The notes below the pieces were generated by a model that saw nothing but the letters and a program-made list of their open reading frames with translations, did not search any database and was not told where the DNA came from. From positions 1 to 42,662 of the forward strand of contig NZ_JAENRY010000036.1 in assembly GCF_016612545.1 (NCBI RefSeq): 42,662 nucleotides of DNA, read 5' to 3'. The stretch's first letter is position 1. The number at the start of each line of letters is the position of its first letter. Positions 41,567 to 42,662 of the stretch are shown here, piece by piece. The translations under genes and the position numbers were made by a program. The DNA is from Streptomyces sp. MBT65 (GTDB taxonomy: Bacteria; Actinomycetota; Actinomycetes; Streptomycetales; Streptomycetaceae).

Positions 41567-42662
41567 GTGAGCACATGGGTGGTGCCCGGATACACCGAGT
41601 CTCTCGAGCTCGGGTCGGGTGCGAGCGGTCGGGTCGTGCTGGCCGTGCACGCGGACACCGGCGTCCGGGTCGCGGTGAAGTACCTCAGCGAGTCCCTGCG
41701 CACGCGGCCTGGTTTCGTGCACGATTTCCGGGCGGAGGCACGTCTGCTCGGCGGACTGCAGAGTCATTACGTGACCGGCCTGTACGAGTACGTGGAGAGC
41801 CCGCGGGGCGCCGCCATCGTCATGGAACTGGTGGACGGTGTTTCGTTGCGGACGCTGCTGACCCGTCAGGGGCCACTCGATCCCGAGGCCGCGCTCGTCC
41901 TTCTCAAGGGATCGCTGCTCGGTCTCGCCGACGCACACCGCATCGGCGTCGTCCACCGCGACTACAAGCCGGAGAACGTCCTGGTCGAGACGGACGGATC
42001 GTCCAAGCTCGTCGACTTCGGTATCGCGGTGGACACCGGCACCAGCGCGGGTGTGGCCGGAACCCCGTCCTACATGGCCCCCGAGCAGTGGACCGGCGCC
42101 CCCGCCTCGTGCGCCGCGGACGTGTACGCGGCCACGGCCACCTTCTTCGAGTGCCTGACGGGGCACAAGCCGTACTCGGGCGACAACATCGCCGAACTGG
42201 CCCTGCAGCACGTCGACGCCCCCGTCCCTGTGGAGGAGGTCCCCGCGGCGGTGCGCGAGCTGGTCCGTCGCGGTCTGGCCAAGGAACCGGACCAACGGCC
42301 GGCACAGGCCGAGGCGTTCGTGACGGAACTGGAGGCGGTCGCCGGCGCCGTATACGGGGCCGACTGGGAGGAACGCGGCCGCGCCCGGCTCGCCGCCCTC
42401 GTGGCCCTTCTGGCGCTGCTGCTGCCCTCGGCCCGCTCCCCCCGATCGACCACGGACACCGCACGTACGGTCCTGGGCCAGGGACCACGCCACGACTGGG
42501 CCCGGTCATGGCGACCCGGCCGACCCGGCATGCTCGTCTCGGCTGCCGCCGTACTCCTGGGCCTCCTGCTCACCTACGGAATGCAGCACGCTTCGGCAGG
42601 CACCGCCGAGCGGACCGCCGATGCCCTGGCCACCACCACGGCGGTGCCTGCCGAAGCGTGCT
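41567..42662 (+). CDS. Ser/Thr protein kinase, membrane-anchored (3' partial)
   Basis: Frame open from a GTG at 41567 (GGGGGATGAC just before) to the window end; 365 residues visible. Kinase domain 8-260: P-loop GSGASG 16-21, Lys38 in VAVKYL, Glu57 in the C helix, HRDYKPEN 130-137 with the catalytic Asp, DFG 150-152, GTPSYMAPEQW 166-175. The Tyr in HRDYKPEN instead of Leu is common in streptomycete kinases. A juxtamembrane stretch and a membrane span at about 322-339 (MLVSAAAVLLGLLLTYGM) follow, so an outside sensor domain should lie beyond the window. The signal it reads is unknown. Two neighbouring remnants (PASTA and PQQ propeller) are of the type found in such sensor parts, but they lie 7 and 25 kb away. 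Confidence 0.93.
   Translation, partial: MSTWVVPGYTESLELGSGASGRVVLAVHADTGVRVAVKYLSESLRTRPGFVHDFRAEARLLGGLQSHYVTGLYEYVESPRGAAIVMELVDGVSLRTLLTRQGPLDPEAALVLLKGSLLGLADAHRIGVVHRDYKPENVLVETDGSSKLVDFGIAVDTGTSAGVAGTPSYMAPEQWTGAPASCAADVYAATATFFECLTGHKPYSGDNIAELALQHVDAPVPVEEVPAAVRELVRRGLAKEPDQRPAQAEAFVTELEAVAGAVYGADWEERGRARLAALVALLALLLPSARSPRSTTDTARTVLGQGPRHDWARSWRPGRPGMLVSAAAVLLGLLLTYGMQHASAGTAERTADALATTTAVPAEAC

Noticed and set aside
1..42662. tRNA, rRNA, CRISPR arrays, riboswitches, integrase or phage genes
   Set aside because: None found by eye on either strand; no regularly spaced repeats, no cloverleaf with CCA-side pairing, no integrase motif.

Overview
The window is high-GC DNA with strong third-position G/C bias, many GTG starts, Tat-secreted glycosidases, a SapA-like spore protein, an I36-type peptidase inhibitor and HRDYKPEN-type kinase sequence. 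Together these point to a Streptomyces or close relative. Decayed insertion sequences (IS3, IS30, IS4, ISL3 and ISKra4 types) and gene fragments butted together at sharp junctions suggest a chromosome arm or other accessory region. This is inference; no rRNA, tRNA, CRISPR array or replication gene was seen.

Layout. 0-5.3 kb: a 5'-truncated FAD amine oxidase convergent with an iron-sulfur (6-4)-type photolyase, then a SAM methyltransferase and a small membrane protein. 5.5-10.3 kb: a scrapyard holding a truncated cation transporter, an IS3 transposase remnant, a broken glycosyltransferase, a complete but decayed IS3-type element with inverted ends, and an IS30 remnant. Between these sit intact genes for a secreted I36 inhibitor and a GtrA-like membrane protein. 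10.5-22.6 kb: a SapA-like protein, a GH106 rhamnosidase, a spermidine-synthase-like protein and a 1746-residue secreted enzyme with two GH43 and two LamG modules. A GH29 fucosidase at 35.5-37.8 kb completes a set suited to plant cell-wall side chains (rhamnose, arabinose, fucose).

23.2-28.3 kb: a compact amide-degradation locus on the minus strand (AmiC-like sensor, FmdB zinc ribbon, FmdA formamidase, MetX-like alpha/beta hydrolase, DUF1097-like membrane protein). It is divergent from a MarR regulator, with a perfect 17-bp palindrome between them and a promoter element repeated before the sensor and before fmdB.

29.2-33.3 kb: the most unusual part. Four open frames within about 4 kb carry an N-terminal 'LxxLQR' signature like that of cargo proteins of contractile injection systems (eCIS). 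One is a 415-aa DUF4157/eCIS-core protein, one is a 586-aa protein with a long unrecognised C-terminal part, and two are short. The two long proteins share the block LTGAWLTHLQR at residues 28-38 and 29-39. No sheath, tube or baseplate genes are in the window, so these would be orphan effectors.

33.3-35.2 kb: a mosaic of fragments (ISKra4, PASTA domain, ISL3, DUF2975, MFS, SDR), several of which have no start codon. 38.1-42.7 kb: a broken amidohydrolase, two overlapping SDR genes divergent from an XRE/MmyB-type regulator, an ArsR fragment and the 5' part of a Ser/Thr kinase that runs off the end of the window.
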